Source of the DNA: Streptomyces capillispiralis | GTDB lineage: Bacteria > Actinomycetota > Actinomycetes > Streptomycetales > Streptomycetaceae | NCBI RefSeq assembly: GCF_007829875.1 | Contig: NZ_VIWV01000001.1 | Location: 3,194,501 to 3,258,500, forward strand | DNA: 64,000 bases | Reading direction: 5' to 3' | Part shown: piece after piece, positions 20,669-29,565 of the stretch | How the letters are laid out: each line of letters opens with the position of its first letter | Position numbering within the stretch: position 1 is the stretch's first letter | The notes under the pieces: generated by a model | Seen by the model: only the letters and a program-made list of their open reading frames with translations | Databases searched by the model: none | What the model was told of the DNA's origin: nothing | Translations under genes and position numbers: made by a program

Positions 20669-21463
20669 CTAGCTCAGCAGATCCGGTTCGCTCCGGCTGA
20701 TGTCCTGCCACATCGGCTGGTAGTTGATCCACGCCACCAGGTCCCCGCCCAGCTGCTCCCGCGTGGCCACCGCCTGCCGGTGTCCGATGAGGACGGGCCG
20801 GCCCGCCGCCCGCGCGGTGAGCTGCACCTGGCAGGACCGCTCCATCGTGACGAACCACCAGGCCGCCGCGTCCACGGAGTCCCCCACGGTCAGCAGCCCG
20901 TGGTTGCGCAGCACCAGCGCCTTGTGGGAACCGAGCGCGGCCGCGATGCGCCGCCCCTCCGCGGCGTCGACGGTGACGCCGCTGTAGGCGTCGTAGAGGG
21001 CGTGGTCCTCGTAGAACGCGCAGCTCTCCTGGGTGATCGGGTCCAGCAGGTCGCCTAGGGCCGCGAGGGCGCGGCCGTGCACCGAGTGGCAGTGGGCGAC
21101 GGCGACCACGTCCGGCCGGGCCGCGTGCACCTGGGCGTGCATGGTGAACGCGGCCTGGTTGACGTGGTGGCCGCCCTCGACGACCTGGCCGTCCGCGTTG
21201 GCGAGCACGAGGTCGCTCACGGTGACGTGCCGGAAGGGCATCCCGAACGGGTTGACCCAGAAGCAGTCGGAGAACTCCGGGTCGCGTGCGGTGATGTGCC
21301 CCGAGACACCGTCCTCGAAGCCGAGCCGCCCGAAGAGCCGCAACGCGCCCGCGAGGCGCTCCTTGCGGTGCCGGCGCTCCTCCTCGACCGAATCGTGCAG
21401 GGGCGGCATGGCGAAGCGCAGTCTGTCGGTGGGCAGCGGCAGGGGCGGCGTGGGCCCGTGCAT
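20669..21463 (-). CDS. Class II aldolase/adducin family protein
   Basis: 264 residues, one class II aldolase domain. Metal-binding histidines are visible in VAHCHSVHG and later LRNHGLLTVG, with GHITARDPE near the start of the domain. Members are zinc-dependent aldolases or epimerases acting on sugar phosphates such as L-fuculose-1-phosphate or methylthioribulose phosphate. No pathway genes surround it, so the substrate is unknown. Start at 21463 follows GGAGGACTT; an in-frame open stretch runs upstream but lacks a ribosome site. Confidence 0.85.
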   Translation of the reverse strand: MHGPTPPLPLPTDRLRFAMPPLHDSVEEERRHRKERLAGALRLFGRLGFEDGVSGHITARDPEFSDCFWVNPFGMPFRHVTVSDLVLANADGQVVEGGHHVNQAAFTMHAQVHAARPDVVAVAHCHSVHGRALAALGDLLDPITQESCAFYEDHALYDAYSGVTVDAAEGRRIAAALGSHKALVLRNHGLLTVGDSVDAAAWWFVTMERSCQVQLTARAAGRPVLIGHRQAVATREQLGGDLVAWINYQPMWQDISRSEPDLLS

Positions 21464-21625
21464 AAGTCCTCCCGCGGGGGGTGTGCATACGGGGCGGAAG
21501 TTACCGGCGGGCCGCCCTGGGCGACAGCTCGCTTCCGTAAAGATGAGAACCGCTCTCGTCCACCGCCCGGAGGACATCGCGGATACCCGACACGAGCTGT
21601 CCGGTATCGGCGCCACACTCGGCCC

Positions 21626-22099
21626 ATGAACACGAACTGGGAGGCCTTCACCGCGGCCGCACCCGATCTCGCGAAGACCGCCGAGGAGCGCTTCGCGGCG
21701 TACACCCACCACGTCCTCGCGACGCTGCGCAAGGACGGCTCACCGCGCACCACCGGCCTGGAGGTGCGGTTCCTGAACGGCGAGCTGTGGCTGGGCATGA
21801 TGCCGAACTCGCTCAAGGCGCTCGACCTGCGCCGCGACCCGCGCTTCGCGCTCCAGGCGAACCCCGGCGAGGGGACGGGCATGGGCGGCGGCGACATCCG
21901 GATCAGCGGCCGGGCGATCGAGGTCGAGGACGCGGGGACCCGGGCGAAGTACGCCGAAGAGGTGGAACCGCCGGAGCCGTTCCACCTCTTCCGCACCGAG
22001 CTGACGGAGGTCGTGCGGACCTACGTCGAGGACGACACGTACCTCGTCGTCCAGGTCTGGAAGCCCGGAGAGCCGGTGCGCACCCTCAGACGGACCTGA
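21626..22099 (+). CDS. Pyridoxamine 5'-phosphate oxidase-like (PPOX) flavin/F420 protein
   Basis: 157 residues, split-barrel fold typical of PPOX-class FMN- or F420-dependent enzymes. It shows LATLRKDGSPRTTGLEVRF (about 35-53), a cofactor-binding stretch with WLGMMPNSLKALDLRRDPR and a C-terminal WKPGEPVRTLRR. It probably reduces small substrates in the cytosol; the substrate cannot be read. No Shine-Dalgarno precedes the ATG at 21626, while CACACT lies 7 bases upstream, suggesting a leaderless mRNA. It diverges from the aldolase gene and its stop lies 10 bases from the guaA stop. Confidence 0.8.
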   Translation: MNTNWEAFTAAAPDLAKTAEERFAAYTHHVLATLRKDGSPRTTGLEVRFLNGELWLGMMPNSLKALDLRRDPRFALQANPGEGTGMGGGDIRISGRAIEVEDAGTRAKYAEEVEPPEPFHLFRTELTEVVRTYVEDDTYLVVQVWKPGEPVRTLRRT

Positions 22100-22109
22100 C
22101 CCGCCGGGG

Positions 22110-23690
22110 TCACTCCCACTCGATGGTGCCCGGCGGCTTGGAGGTCACGTCGAGGACGACGCGGTTGACGTCGCGCACCTCGTTGGTGATGCGGGTGGAG
22201 ATCTTCGCGAGGACGTCGTACGGCAGCCGCGACCAGTCGGCGGTCATGGCGTCCTCGCTGGAGACCGGACGCAGCACGATCGGGTGACCGTAGGTGCGGC
22301 CGTCGCCCTGGACGCCGACCGAGCGGACGTCCGCGAGCAGGACCACCGGGCACTGCCAGATGTCCCGGTCGAGACCGGCCGCGGTCAGCTCCTCACGGGC
22401 GATGGCGTCCGCCTCGCGGAGCAGGTCGAGCCGCTCCTTGGTCACCTCGCCGACGATGCGGATGCCGAGGCCCGGGCCGGGGAACGGCTGGCGCTGGACG
22501 ATCTCGTCCGGCAGGCCGAGCTCCTGGCCGACCATCCGGACCTCGTCCTTGAACAGCTTGCGCAGCGGCTCGATCAGCTGGAACTCGAGGTCCTCGGGGA
22601 GCCCGCCGACGTTGTGGTGGGACTTGATGTTGGCGGTGCCGGTGCCGCCGCCGGACTCGACGACGTCCGGGTACAGGGTGCCCTGCACCAGGAACTCCAC
22701 CGCCGGACCCTCGTCGGCGATGATCTCGGCCTGGGCCTGCTCGAAGACCCGGATGAACTCGCGGCCGATGATCTTCCGCTTCTCCTCGGGGTCCGAGACG
22801 CCCTTGAGCGCGGTCAGGAACCGCTCCTCCGCGTCCACGACCTTCAGCTGCACGCCGGTCGCGGCCACGAAGTCCTTCTCGACCTGCTCGGTCTCGCCCT
22901 TGCGCATCAGGCCGTGGTCGACGTACACGCAGGTCAGCTGGGAGCCGATGGCCTTCTGGACGAGGGCGGCGGCGACGGCGGAGTCCACGCCGCCGGACAG
23001 GCCGCAGATGGCGCGCTTGTCGCCGACCAGCTCGCGGATCGCCTCGACCTGCTCCTCGATCACGTTGCCCGTGGTCCAGTCCGGGGTGAGGCCCGCGCCC
23101 CGGTACAGGAAGTGCTCCAGCACCTGCTGCCCGTGCGTGGAGTGCATCACCTCGGGGTGGTACTGGACGCCGTAGAGCTTCTTCTCGTCGTTCTCGAACG
23201 CGGCGACCGGGACGACATCCGTGGAGGCGGTGACGGTGAAGCCCTCGGGGGCGGCGGAGCAGGCGTCGCCGTGCGACATCCAGACCGCCTGCTCGTCCGG
23301 GGTGCCCTCGAAGAGGGTGGAGGACGCGCGGGAGACGTGCAGGTCCGTACGGCCGTACTCACGGGCGCCGGTGTTGTCCACCTGGCCGCCCAGGCTCTGC
23401 GCCATGAGCTGGAAGCCGTAGCACATGCCGAAGACGGGGACGCCGGCCTCGAAGAGCTCGCGGTCGAGGCGGGGGGCGCCCTCCTCGTACACGGACGAGG
23501 GGCCGCCGGAGAGGATGATCGCCGCGGGGTTCTTGGCGAGGATCTCCGGGACCGGCATGGTGCTGGGCACGATCTCGCTGTAGACCCGCGCCTCGCGGAC
23601 GCGACGGGCGATGAGCTGGGCGTACTGCGCGCCGAAGTCGACGACCAGGACGGTGTCGGGCGCGTTGGCAGCGGGGGACGCTGATGACAC
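22110..23690 (-). CDS. guaA: GMP synthase (glutamine-hydrolysing)
   Basis: 526 residues. The N-terminal class I glutamine amidotransferase has nucleophile C90 (GMCYGFQ) and downstream YHPEV. The ATP-pyrophosphatase domain has the PP-loop GLSGGVDS, and the C-terminal dimerisation domain ends KPPGTIEWE. It converts XMP to GMP in the cytosol using glutamine and ATP. Start at 23690, [12 protein letters not shown], gives a short disordered lead before the conserved [10 protein letters not shown]. guaB and guaB3 for the preceding step lie 23 kb to the right. Confidence 0.96.
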   Translation of the reverse strand: MSSASPAANAPDTVLVVDFGAQYAQLIARRVREARVYSEIVPSTMPVPEILAKNPAAIILSGGPSSVYEEGAPRLDRELFEAGVPVFGMCYGFQLMAQSLGGQVDNTGAREYGRTDLHVSRASSTLFEGTPDEQAVWMSHGDACSAAPEGFTVTASTDVVPVAAFENDEKKLYGVQYHPEVMHSTHGQQVLEHFLYRGAGLTPDWTTGNVIEEQVEAIRELVGDKRAICGLSGGVDSAVAAALVQKAIGSQLTCVYVDHGLMRKGETEQVEKDFVAATGVQLKVVDAEERFLTALKGVSDPEEKRKIIGREFIRVFEQAQAEIIADEGPAVEFLVQGTLYPDVVESGGGTGTANIKSHHNVGGLPEDLEFQLIEPLRKLFKDEVRMVGQELGLPDEIVQRQPFPGPGLGIRIVGEVTKERLDLLREADAIAREELTAAGLDRDIWQCPVVLLADVRSVGVQGDGRTYGHPIVLRPVSSEDAMTADWSRLPYDVLAKISTRITNEVRDVNRVVLDVTSKPPGTIEWE

Positions 23691-23885
23691 GAGGTGCCTT
23701 CCGGCGGTGGGGCGGGGGTCTTGTGCCTCCCGATTCTACCGAGACGGCGACGGCACACGTCCCGGACCGGGACGAGGTCCGCACGAAGGCCCGCGCGGGG
23801 GTACGCGCGGGGGGACGCGCGAGGAACGCACGACGGACGTGCGGGGACGTCCTTCCCGGAGCCTCGTCTCACCATGCGATCCGTC

Positions 23886-23914
23886 TTGGACGGCGGCGGA
23901 CGGCGGGGCATACT
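23886..23914 (+). promoter_or_regulatory. Candidate promoter of the leader-peptide/chorismate mutase unit
   Basis: TTGGAC (23886-23891), 17-base spacer, CATACT (23909-23914). The expected start of transcription is about 23921, the A of the leader-peptide ATG, so the leader peptide would be translated from a leaderless mRNA. Confidence 0.5.
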
Positions 23915-23920
23915 GGGCCC

Positions 23921-23992
23921 ATGCTCACGCACCCGGCCTTCCTCTTTACCTATGGCAACCGGCCCACCGGCTGCCATGGTCGTGCTGCTTGA
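23921..23992 (+). CDS. Leader peptide for aromatic amino acid attenuation
   Basis: A 23-residue open frame MLTHPAFLFTYGNRPTG..., whose codons 7-11 read FLFTY. Two of these are TTT and TAT, codons rarely used in this genome, so charged tRNA-Phe and tRNA-Tyr supply would gauge translation speed. It lies 20 bases upstream of a strong intrinsic terminator and 118 bases upstream of the chorismate mutase ATG. This is the layout of ribosome-mediated attenuators such as pheL. No alternative antiterminator pairing was verified. Confidence 0.65.
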   Translation: MLTHPAFLFTYGNRPTGCHGRAA

Positions 23993-24011
23993 GCAACTGA
24001 CGAGCGACTTC

Positions 24012-24054
24012 CCAGGCGCCCCGGGCCGACAAGGTCCGGGGCGCCTGGCGTTTT
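24012..24054 (+). terminator. Attenuator terminator before chorismate mutase
   Basis: Perfect 13-base stem CCAGGCGCCCCGG (24012-24024) / CCGGGGCGCCTGG (24036-24048), 11-base loop, then CGTTTT. A T-tailed intrinsic terminator inside a leader, upstream of the gene on the same strand, is the signature of attenuation. Confidence 0.8.
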
Positions 24055-24109
24055 CCTCCGGATCCTGCCGCTCCGGGGCACCGCACCCACCACCACGAGG
24101 AGCCCCGAC

Positions 24110-24406
24110 ATGACCGCCACCACCACGGAGTCGACCGAGCGGACCGGCGCCCGCACCGCCGAGGCCGCCGAGCTGATCACCGGTGCCCGCGAGCGGATCG
24201 ACGCGCTCGACGACCGGATCATCGGTCTGGTGCAGGAACGGATGGCCGTGTCGGCCGTCATCCAGAAGGAACGGATCGCCTCCGGCGGCCGCCGCGTGAA
24301 CCTCTCCCGCGAGATGGAGGTCCTCGCCCACTTCAGGGACGCGCTGGGCAAGCCCGGCACCGCGCTCGCCATGACCCTGCTGGAGCTGTGCCGCGGGAAG
24401 ATCTGA
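24110..24406 (+). CDS. Chorismate mutase (AroQ type)
   Basis: 98 residues, an all-helical AroQ domain. The first helix carries ARERIDALDDRIIGLVQERM and further conserved charges follow in IQKERIASGGRRVNLSREME. It converts chorismate to prephenate, the branch point to phenylalanine and tyrosine. It follows GAGGAGCCCGAC; the start at 24110 is clear. Being freestanding and short, it may need DAHP synthase to reach full activity, as in mycobacteria (family knowledge). The upstream leader peptide and terminator indicate feedback by Phe/Tyr availability. Confidence 0.88.
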   Translation: MTATTTESTERTGARTAEAAELITGARERIDALDDRIIGLVQERMAVSAVIQKERIASGGRRVNLSREMEVLAHFRDALGKPGTALAMTLLELCRGKI

Positions 24407-24634
24407 ACCCGCGTTCGCGGCACTGACGTACGCATCGCCCTCACCCGTACGGCGCGTGACCGGCGCGGCGGACGCTTCGTTGGTACCGGTGTCCGTGCCA
24501 GCCAGGGGCGGCCCGAGAGAACCACGCGTGGCTCGCCGGAGCGATGAGACGTACGGATCACGCCGTACGTCGTGGGACCTCGCTCCGGACCAGTGACCGG
24601 ACGGCAGGGGACAGCAGCCCGGTCACCGAGAGAA

Positions 24635-24805
24635 CGGCCGGTCCCGGGGACGCCCGGGACCGGCCGCCCAAAGACCCCACAGGACCGGCCGGACCACAGG
24701 GACCGGCGGCGCGGCCCCCGGCGCCGCTCCCCCGGCACCGACGCCGCCCTGACGTCGGTGCCGACGAGAGGAAGGGCCCCGCGGCTCCGCCCCGCGGGGC
24801 CCTTC
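24635..24805. terminator. Three strong hairpins between convergent genes
   Basis: First, a perfect 14-base stem 24635-24648/24653-24666 (CGGCCGGTCCCGGG and complement, loop of 4). Second, GGCACCGAC/GTCGGTGCC around 24735-24762. Third, a perfect 14-base stem 24771-24784/24792-24805 (GAAGGGCCCCGCGG and complement, loop of 7). No T-runs follow. They probably end transcription from both sides. The rest of 24407-24908 holds no gene. Confidence 0.6.
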
Positions 24806-24853
24806 GCACACCGTCGTCCACCCGCCGTCCCGCAGCCCTCACGCGCGGGAGGC

Positions 24854-24918
24854 CTCACCTACGGCGCACGCCTCACCTGCGGCGCACGCCTCACCTGCGG
24901 CGCACGCCTTACGTGCGG
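24854..24918. repeat. 18-base tandem repeat at the 3' end of a gene
   Basis: Three full units (CTCACCTACGGCGCACGC, then two of CTCACCTGCGGCGCACGC) at 24854-24907 plus a partial fourth, CTTACGTGCGG, at 24908-24918. The partial copy contains the minus-strand stop codon of the next gene. Confidence 0.85.
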
Positions 24919-26228
24919 GTCACGACGCCGCACTCGTCGTCGCCCTCGGCTCCCGTCAGCTCCCTGCTGCGGTCGTAGGGATCGCGCGCCTGGCCGGACG
25001 GCTCGGGGCCGGTCCGCCGGTCGGCGAAGAACCGCGGGCGGATCACGCCGTCGCCCTCCCGGCAGTCGTCGTTGGCGATCTCGCTGTCGGTGGCGACGAC
25101 CCAGATGTGCCCCTCCTCGAAGCGGAACCGGGCCGGACCCATGGCCTCGACCTCGATCGACCGGCGAACGATGGCGCGGGTCACCTCGTCACCGGCGTCA
25201 CCGCCGCCCGCGCGGGCTACCGGGTACACGAAGGTGTAGTCGGCCTTGATCACGGCCTTCCCGGCGGAGCCGCGCCGGGCCTCGACCGTCATGTGACCGC
25301 GCACGCGCACGTCGCCCACGAGTTCGACCTCCTCGGGGTCGAAACGGGTGAAGGTCCACACCGGGTCGTTCTTCTCCGTGGGCTCGCGCAGCCCGGCACG
25401 CAGGTCGGCGAGGTAGTCCGCCTGCGCGGGGTCCACGAGGTCCAGCGCCTTCCGCGGCCGGGCGCCCTCCAGCACCCCGCGATCGAGGTTCGAGGCGACC
25501 AGGAACTCCTTCGTCCCCTTCAGCGCCGCCTCGATCCGGGCGGCCGGGACACCGTTGACGGCCTTCGCCCCGGGCAGCCGGATGGCGTCCGCTCCCGCTT
25601 CCCACCGCGCGGCCGGGGACCCGGCGAACGGCTCCCCGCGGGTGGGGACACCGGCGGGGGCGGCGGGCGGCGCGGCGCTGGGGCGGGCGGTCTCGGGGGC
25701 CTGCGGCGCGGCGGACGACGCCTGCGCCCCGTCCGACGGTCCGGACCCCTCGCCGAACCCGCCGGGCAGCCAGGACAGCGCGGCGGACGGGTTGACGGCC
25801 ACCACGGCCAGCGCCGCCGCCAGCACCACGCCCACCGCGCTCAGGACCCGGCGCCGGCGCGCACCACGGCCGCTGTCGTCCTGCCGGGCCGGACCGGTGC
25901 GCCATCCCTCGGGCCGGGCGGGGGGTGCGGGAGCCCGCTTCCCGCCACGACGCCACTTCCCGCCACCGCGCGCCCCGGCCGCCCGCGCCTCGTCCATGGC
26001 CCGCAACCGCTCGGTCACCATGCGCGCCCGGGCGGACGGCTCCTTGGGGGCGGAGGCCCGGATGGCGCGCTCGCTGTCGTGGACGAACCTCTCCCACACG
26101 TCGTCCGGGAAGGACGACCGCTCCGGGGACGGCTGCTCCGGGGACGACCGCGCCGGGGACGGATCCGGCGCGGACCCCGGTCTCGGCCGAGGTGGGGAAT
26201 CGGGCTCTTCGGACGGCTGCTCGGCCAC
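24909..26228 (-). CDS. Single-TM protein with N-terminal cytoplasmic disordered region
   Basis: About 439 residues from the GTG at 26228, a choice with moderate support. The N-terminus is Pro/Ser/Glu-rich with PSPERSSFPDDVWERFVHDSE. It is followed by basic linkers, one membrane helix (about 150-172, VLSAVGVVLAAALAVVAVNP), a Ser/Ala/Pro linker and a C-terminal exported alpha/beta domain of about 230 residues with three cysteines near the end. The WERFVHDSERAIRASAPKEPSARARMVTERLR segment is a conserved cytoplasmic patch reminiscent of anti-sigma or zinc-finger-like proteins but lacks metal ligands. Function unknown. It diverges from a sortase-substrate gene. Confidence 0.7.
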   Translation of the reverse strand: MAEQPSEEPDSPPRPRPGSAPDPSPARSSPEQPSPERSSFPDDVWERFVHDSERAIRASAPKEPSARARMVTERLRAMDEARAAGARGGGKWRRGGKRAPAPPARPEGWRTGPARQDDSGRGARRRRVLSAVGVVLAAALAVVAVNPSAALSWLPGGFGEGSGPSDGAQASSAAPQAPETARPSAAPPAAPAGVPTRGEPFAGSPAARWEAGADAIRLPGAKAVNGVPAARIEAALKGTKEFLVASNLDRGVLEGARPRKALDLVDPAQADYLADLRAGLREPTEKNDPVWTFTRFDPEEVELVGDVRVRGHMTVEARRGSAGKAVIKADYTFVYPVARAGGGDAGDEVTRAIVRRSIEVEAMGPARFRFEEGHIWVVATDSEIANDDCREGDGVIRPRFFADRRTGPEPSGQARDPYDRSRELTGAEGDDECGVVTRT

Positions 26229-26303
26229 GGTGTCGCGGGTTCCCTCTCGCGTCGGGGCGGATGTCGGCGGCTGAGCGTACGTCAGGGATCTTCGTCCCGC
26301 GCA

Positions 26304-26319
26304 CGTGATCCAGCTCACA
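26304..26319. promoter_or_regulatory. CRP-like palindrome
   Basis: CGTGATCCAGCTCACA matches TGTGA-N6-TCACA at all but the first base. Streptomyces Crp recognises a GTG-N6-CAC core. The site lies in the 238-base divergent region between the membrane-protein and sortase-substrate genes. Confidence 0.4.
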
Positions 26320-26466
26320 TAAGAATTCCGTGAAGGCCGGGACAACCATTCACCGGCCTCGTGGATCAAACCACCAGAACCACGGGCCACACCCGCGCCC
26401 CACACGCGGAGGCCTCTCCGCACTCGTGCCGCGACCACGCGGCACACCGGACTACCCGAGGTCTTC

Positions 26467-27525
26467 ATGAAGCTTCGCCGTGCCCTGGCCACCGCGGCCG
26501 CGACGGCCGTCATAGCGCCGCTCGCCCTGCTCTCGGCCCCCGCGGCGTTCGCGACCGGCGAGGAGACGCCGGACGCGTCGACGAGCAGCCCGGCGGCCGA
26601 GCAGAGCACCCCGGCCGAGAACACGAGCTCCCCCACGGCCGACGCGAGCTCCCCCAGCGACGCCACCAGCGCGCCGGAGGACGAGCAGAGCAGCCCCGCC
26701 ACCGGCACGAGCGCGCCGGGCGACGACGCCAGCTCCCCCGGCACCGCCCCGAGCACCCCCGCCGGCAACGCGAGCTCGCCGGCCGCCTCCCCGTCGCCGA
26801 GCGCCAGTGAGAGCGCCCCGGCGGAGGAGGACCCCGAGCTCTGCGTCGACGAGGAGGGCAACAGCACCGCCGGACTCAGCGCCGAACTGCGCAGCGGTCT
26901 GTCGGGTCTGCCCGAGACGATCGTCGCCGGCAGCGGCTGGAAGGCGTTCTCGTTCAACGTGTCCAACCGCGGCGACGAGGAGATCAAGGACATCAAGCCG
27001 CTGATCGGCGTCGCGGCCGTCGGCTGGAACGAGAAGGACTACTCCGGCCGGATCACGGTCCAGGTCTTCGACAAGGCCACCGGACAGTGGACCACGCTCG
27101 CCGACACCGCGGGTGAGGGCGGCACGTTCGCGGCGTTCTCGCTCGGTGCCGGCCAGTCGGTCTCGTACCAGCTGCGGCTGAGCGTCGACGGCAAGGTGCC
27201 CGACGCCCTCGGCATCACCGGCGGTCTCGCCGAGTACGCGGACGCCGAGGGCTGCTGGCTGGCCGACGACCCCAACGGCTGGATCTACTTCTTCGACATC
27301 CTCGCGGCCGGCTCCGAGGCGGGCAAGCCGAACGACGCCAAGCCGCAGACCGGTGGCATGGCCGAGCTCGACGACGTGAGCGACGTCAAGGTCACCGGCA
27401 GCCTCGCCGAGACGGGTTCCAGCTCCGCGCTCCCGATGATCGGGCTGGTCGGCGGTGCCGCCGTCGTGGCCGGTGCGGGTGCGGTGTTCGTGGTGCGCCG
27501 GCGCAAGGCCGGTGTGCAGGCGTAA
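26467..27525 (+). CDS. Sortase-anchored cell-wall protein with LAETG motif
   Basis: 352 residues. Signal peptide about 1-29 with MKLRRAL and a cut near AFA. A Ser/Thr/Pro/Ala stalk (30-120) has many SSP and TSA repeats and is probably glycosylated. A compact domain (about 121-300) contains WKAFSFNVSN and two cysteines (about 127 and 264). The C-terminal sorting signal is LAETG followed by a hydrophobic helix and RRRK. LAXTG is the class E sortase motif of Streptomyces, so the protein should be linked to peptidoglycan. A strong terminator follows. Confidence 0.85.
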   Translation: MKLRRALATAAATAVIAPLALLSAPAAFATGEETPDASTSSPAAEQSTPAENTSSPTADASSPSDATSAPEDEQSSPATGTSAPGDDASSPGTAPSTPAGNASSPAASPSPSASESAPAEEDPELCVDEEGNSTAGLSAELRSGLSGLPETIVAGSGWKAFSFNVSNRGDEEIKDIKPLIGVAAVGWNEKDYSGRITVQVFDKATGQWTTLADTAGEGGTFAAFSLGAGQSVSYQLRLSVDGKVPDALGITGGLAEYADAEGCWLADDPNGWIYFFDILAAGSEAGKPNDAKPQTGGMAELDDVSDVKVTGSLAETGSSSALPMIGLVGGAAVVAGAGAVFVVRRRKAGVQA

Positions 27526-27559
27526 GCACGCCGGTCCGCGCGGCGCGCGGCACCACCCA

Positions 27560-27615
27560 GGACAAGGGAAGAGGACCTGAGCTCGGAGGGGGGCACAGGT
27601 CCTCTTCCCTTGTCC
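27560..27615. terminator. Bidirectional terminator
   Basis: Perfect 20-base stem at 27560-27579 and 27596-27615 (starts GGACAAGGGAAG) with a 16-base loop, between the convergent sortase-substrate and oxidoreductase genes. Confidence 0.85.
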
Positions 27616-27630
27616 GGACGGCTCGCGGGG

Positions 27631-29517
27631 CTACTTCTTCGGCGGCACCGCCGGGATCCCCAGGAACGGCAGCTTCAGCGCGCCGAACGCGTCCGCCGGT
27701 ACCGCCGGGGACTTCGGCTCGACCGGCTTCAGCCGCCGGTAGGCATCCCCCTGCCGCGGGCGGGGATCGGCCTCGCCCTTGTTGGGCCAGTACGACATCG
27801 CCCGCTCCGCCTGTGCCGTGATGGTCAGCGAGGGATTGACGCCCAGGTTCGCCGAGACCGCCGCTCCGTCCACGACCGAGATGCCGGGGTGGCCGTAGAG
27901 GCGGTGGTACGGGTCGATCACGCCGGTGTCGCGGGAGCCGCCGATCGGGCAGCCGCCCAGGAAGTGGGCGGTCAGCGGCATCCCCGTCAGCTCACCGACG
28001 TTGGAGCCGGCGAAGCCGTTGATCTCGGCCGCCAGCGCCGACGCGCCGTCCGTGGCCGCCTTGATCTGCTTGGGGTTGGGCGCGCCGTGCCCCTGCCGGG
28101 CGGTGAGCAGTCCGCGGCCGGCCCCGGACGGCTTGAGGTACGTCGTCAGGGAGTTGTCCAGCGACTGCATCACCAGGCCGATGATGGTCCGCTCCGACCA
28201 GCGCCGGTTGGACAGCGACCGCAGCATCAGCCAGGGGTGCCGCGCCGCGTTGCCCAACCAGCCCAGCACCCGGGCCGTGCCCGAGCCGCCGCCCGCGTAC
28301 GGCACCTGGAGGATGGACAGCCCGCCCATCGAGTTGGATCCCCTGCCGTAGCGGACCGGTTCGATGTGGGTGTTCTCGTCGGGGTGGATCGACGACGTGA
28401 TGGCCACGCCGCGCGTGAAGTCGGCCTTCGGGGCGCCGGTGGCCCTGCGGTAGCGGCGGTCGTCGGTCTGGGCGCCGACGAGGGCCTCGGAGTTGGTGCG
28501 GGTCAGCTCGCCGAGCCTGTCGGAGAGGTGCGGCAACTGGCCGCCGGCCCGCATCCGGTGCAGCAGTGTCTGGGTGCCGTAGGTGCCGGCGGCCAGCACC
28601 ACCCGGCGGGCGCGCAGGGTACGTCCCTTGCCCTTGCGGCGGTTGTCGGTGGGGAGCGTGGCGACGGCGTACCCGCCCCGCGAGTCCTCCGTCACCGACA
28701 CCACCGTCGTCATGGGGTGCACGACCGCGCCCGCCTTCTCGGCGAGGTGGAGGTAGTTCTCGTTGAGGGTGTTCTTCGCCCCGTGCCGGCAGCCGGTCAT
28801 GCACTCGCCGCACTCGGCACAGGCCCGGCGCGCGGGTCCCGCCCCGCCGAAGTACGGGTCGGGGACCTCCTGTCCCGGTGCCGCCCGCACCGCCCCGTCG
28901 GCGTCCTCGCCGTCGCCGAAGAAGACGCCGACCGGCGCCAGATGGAAGGTGTCGCCGACGCCCATCCGCTCGGCCACCGCCTTCAGGTGCACGTCCGACG
29001 GCGTCATCGTCGGGTTGAGCCGCACCCCGAGCATCCGCCGCGCCTGGTCGTAGTACGGCGCCAGCTCCTCCTGCCAGTCGGTGATGTGCCCCCACTGCGG
29101 GTCCTCGAAGAACGGCCGGGGCGGTACGTAGAGGGTGTTGGCGTAGTTGAGGGAGCCGCCGCCGACGCCCGCGCCCGCCAGCACCATGACGTTGCCGAGC
29201 AGATGGATGCGCTGGATGCCGTACATGCCGAGCCGGGGCGCCCACAGGTAGTTCTTCAGGTCCCAGGAGTTCTTCGGCAGCGACGCGCGGGTGAAGCGCC
29301 GGCCGGCCTCCAGGACGCCGACGCGGTAGCCCTTCTCGGTCAGCCGGAGCGCCGAGACCGAGCCGCCGAAGCCCGAGCCGACGACGATGACGTCGTAGTC
29401 GTACGCGGAATCGTCGTACGCGGAGTCGTCGTCGGGCTCGCGCGCCGCGTCCGGCTCCCGTACGGAGTCCGGGTCCTGCGCGGCGTCCGGCTCTGGCGCG
29501 GAGTTCTCCTGTGACAC
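27631..29517 (-). CDS. GMC-type FAD-dependent oxidoreductase
   Basis: 628 residues. The acidic N-terminus (1-40) repeats EPDA and DSAYD units. The FAD dinucleotide motif VGSGFGGS follows (about 46-53), then GAGVGGGSLNYAN, and a Cys cluster CAECGECMTGC about two-fifths along that resembles an iron-sulfur or zinc knuckle seen in a subgroup of GMC enzymes. The C-terminal GMC_oxred_C region contains HFLGGCPIGG. The substrate is a hydrophobic alcohol or sterol-like compound by family analogy. GTG at 29517 follows GAGGAGAGCAC. It lies 48 bases downstream of an aldehyde dehydrogenase gene, which could oxidise the product. Confidence 0.85.
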   Translation of the reverse strand: MSQENSAPEPDAAQDPDSVREPDAAREPDDDSAYDDSAYDYDVIVVGSGFGGSVSALRLTEKGYRVGVLEAGRRFTRASLPKNSWDLKNYLWAPRLGMYGIQRIHLLGNVMVLAGAGVGGGSLNYANTLYVPPRPFFEDPQWGHITDWQEELAPYYDQARRMLGVRLNPTMTPSDVHLKAVAERMGVGDTFHLAPVGVFFGDGEDADGAVRAAPGQEVPDPYFGGAGPARRACAECGECMTGCRHGAKNTLNENYLHLAEKAGAVVHPMTTVVSVTEDSRGGYAVATLPTDNRRKGKGRTLRARRVVLAAGTYGTQTLLHRMRAGGQLPHLSDRLGELTRTNSEALVGAQTDDRRYRRATGAPKADFTRGVAITSSIHPDENTHIEPVRYGRGSNSMGGLSILQVPYAGGGSGTARVLGWLGNAARHPWLMLRSLSNRRWSERTIIGLVMQSLDNSLTTYLKPSGAGRGLLTARQGHGAPNPKQIKAATDGASALAAEINGFAGSNVGELTGMPLTAHFLGGCPIGGSRDTGVIDPYHRLYGHPGISVVDGAAVSANLGVNPSLTITAQAERAMSYWPNKGEADPRPRQGDAYRRLKPVEPKSPAVPADAFGALKLPFLGIPAVPPKK

Positions 29518-29565
29518 GTGCTCTCCTCGTTGAAAGCGGTGGTACCGGTACGGGGCGCCCGCGTC

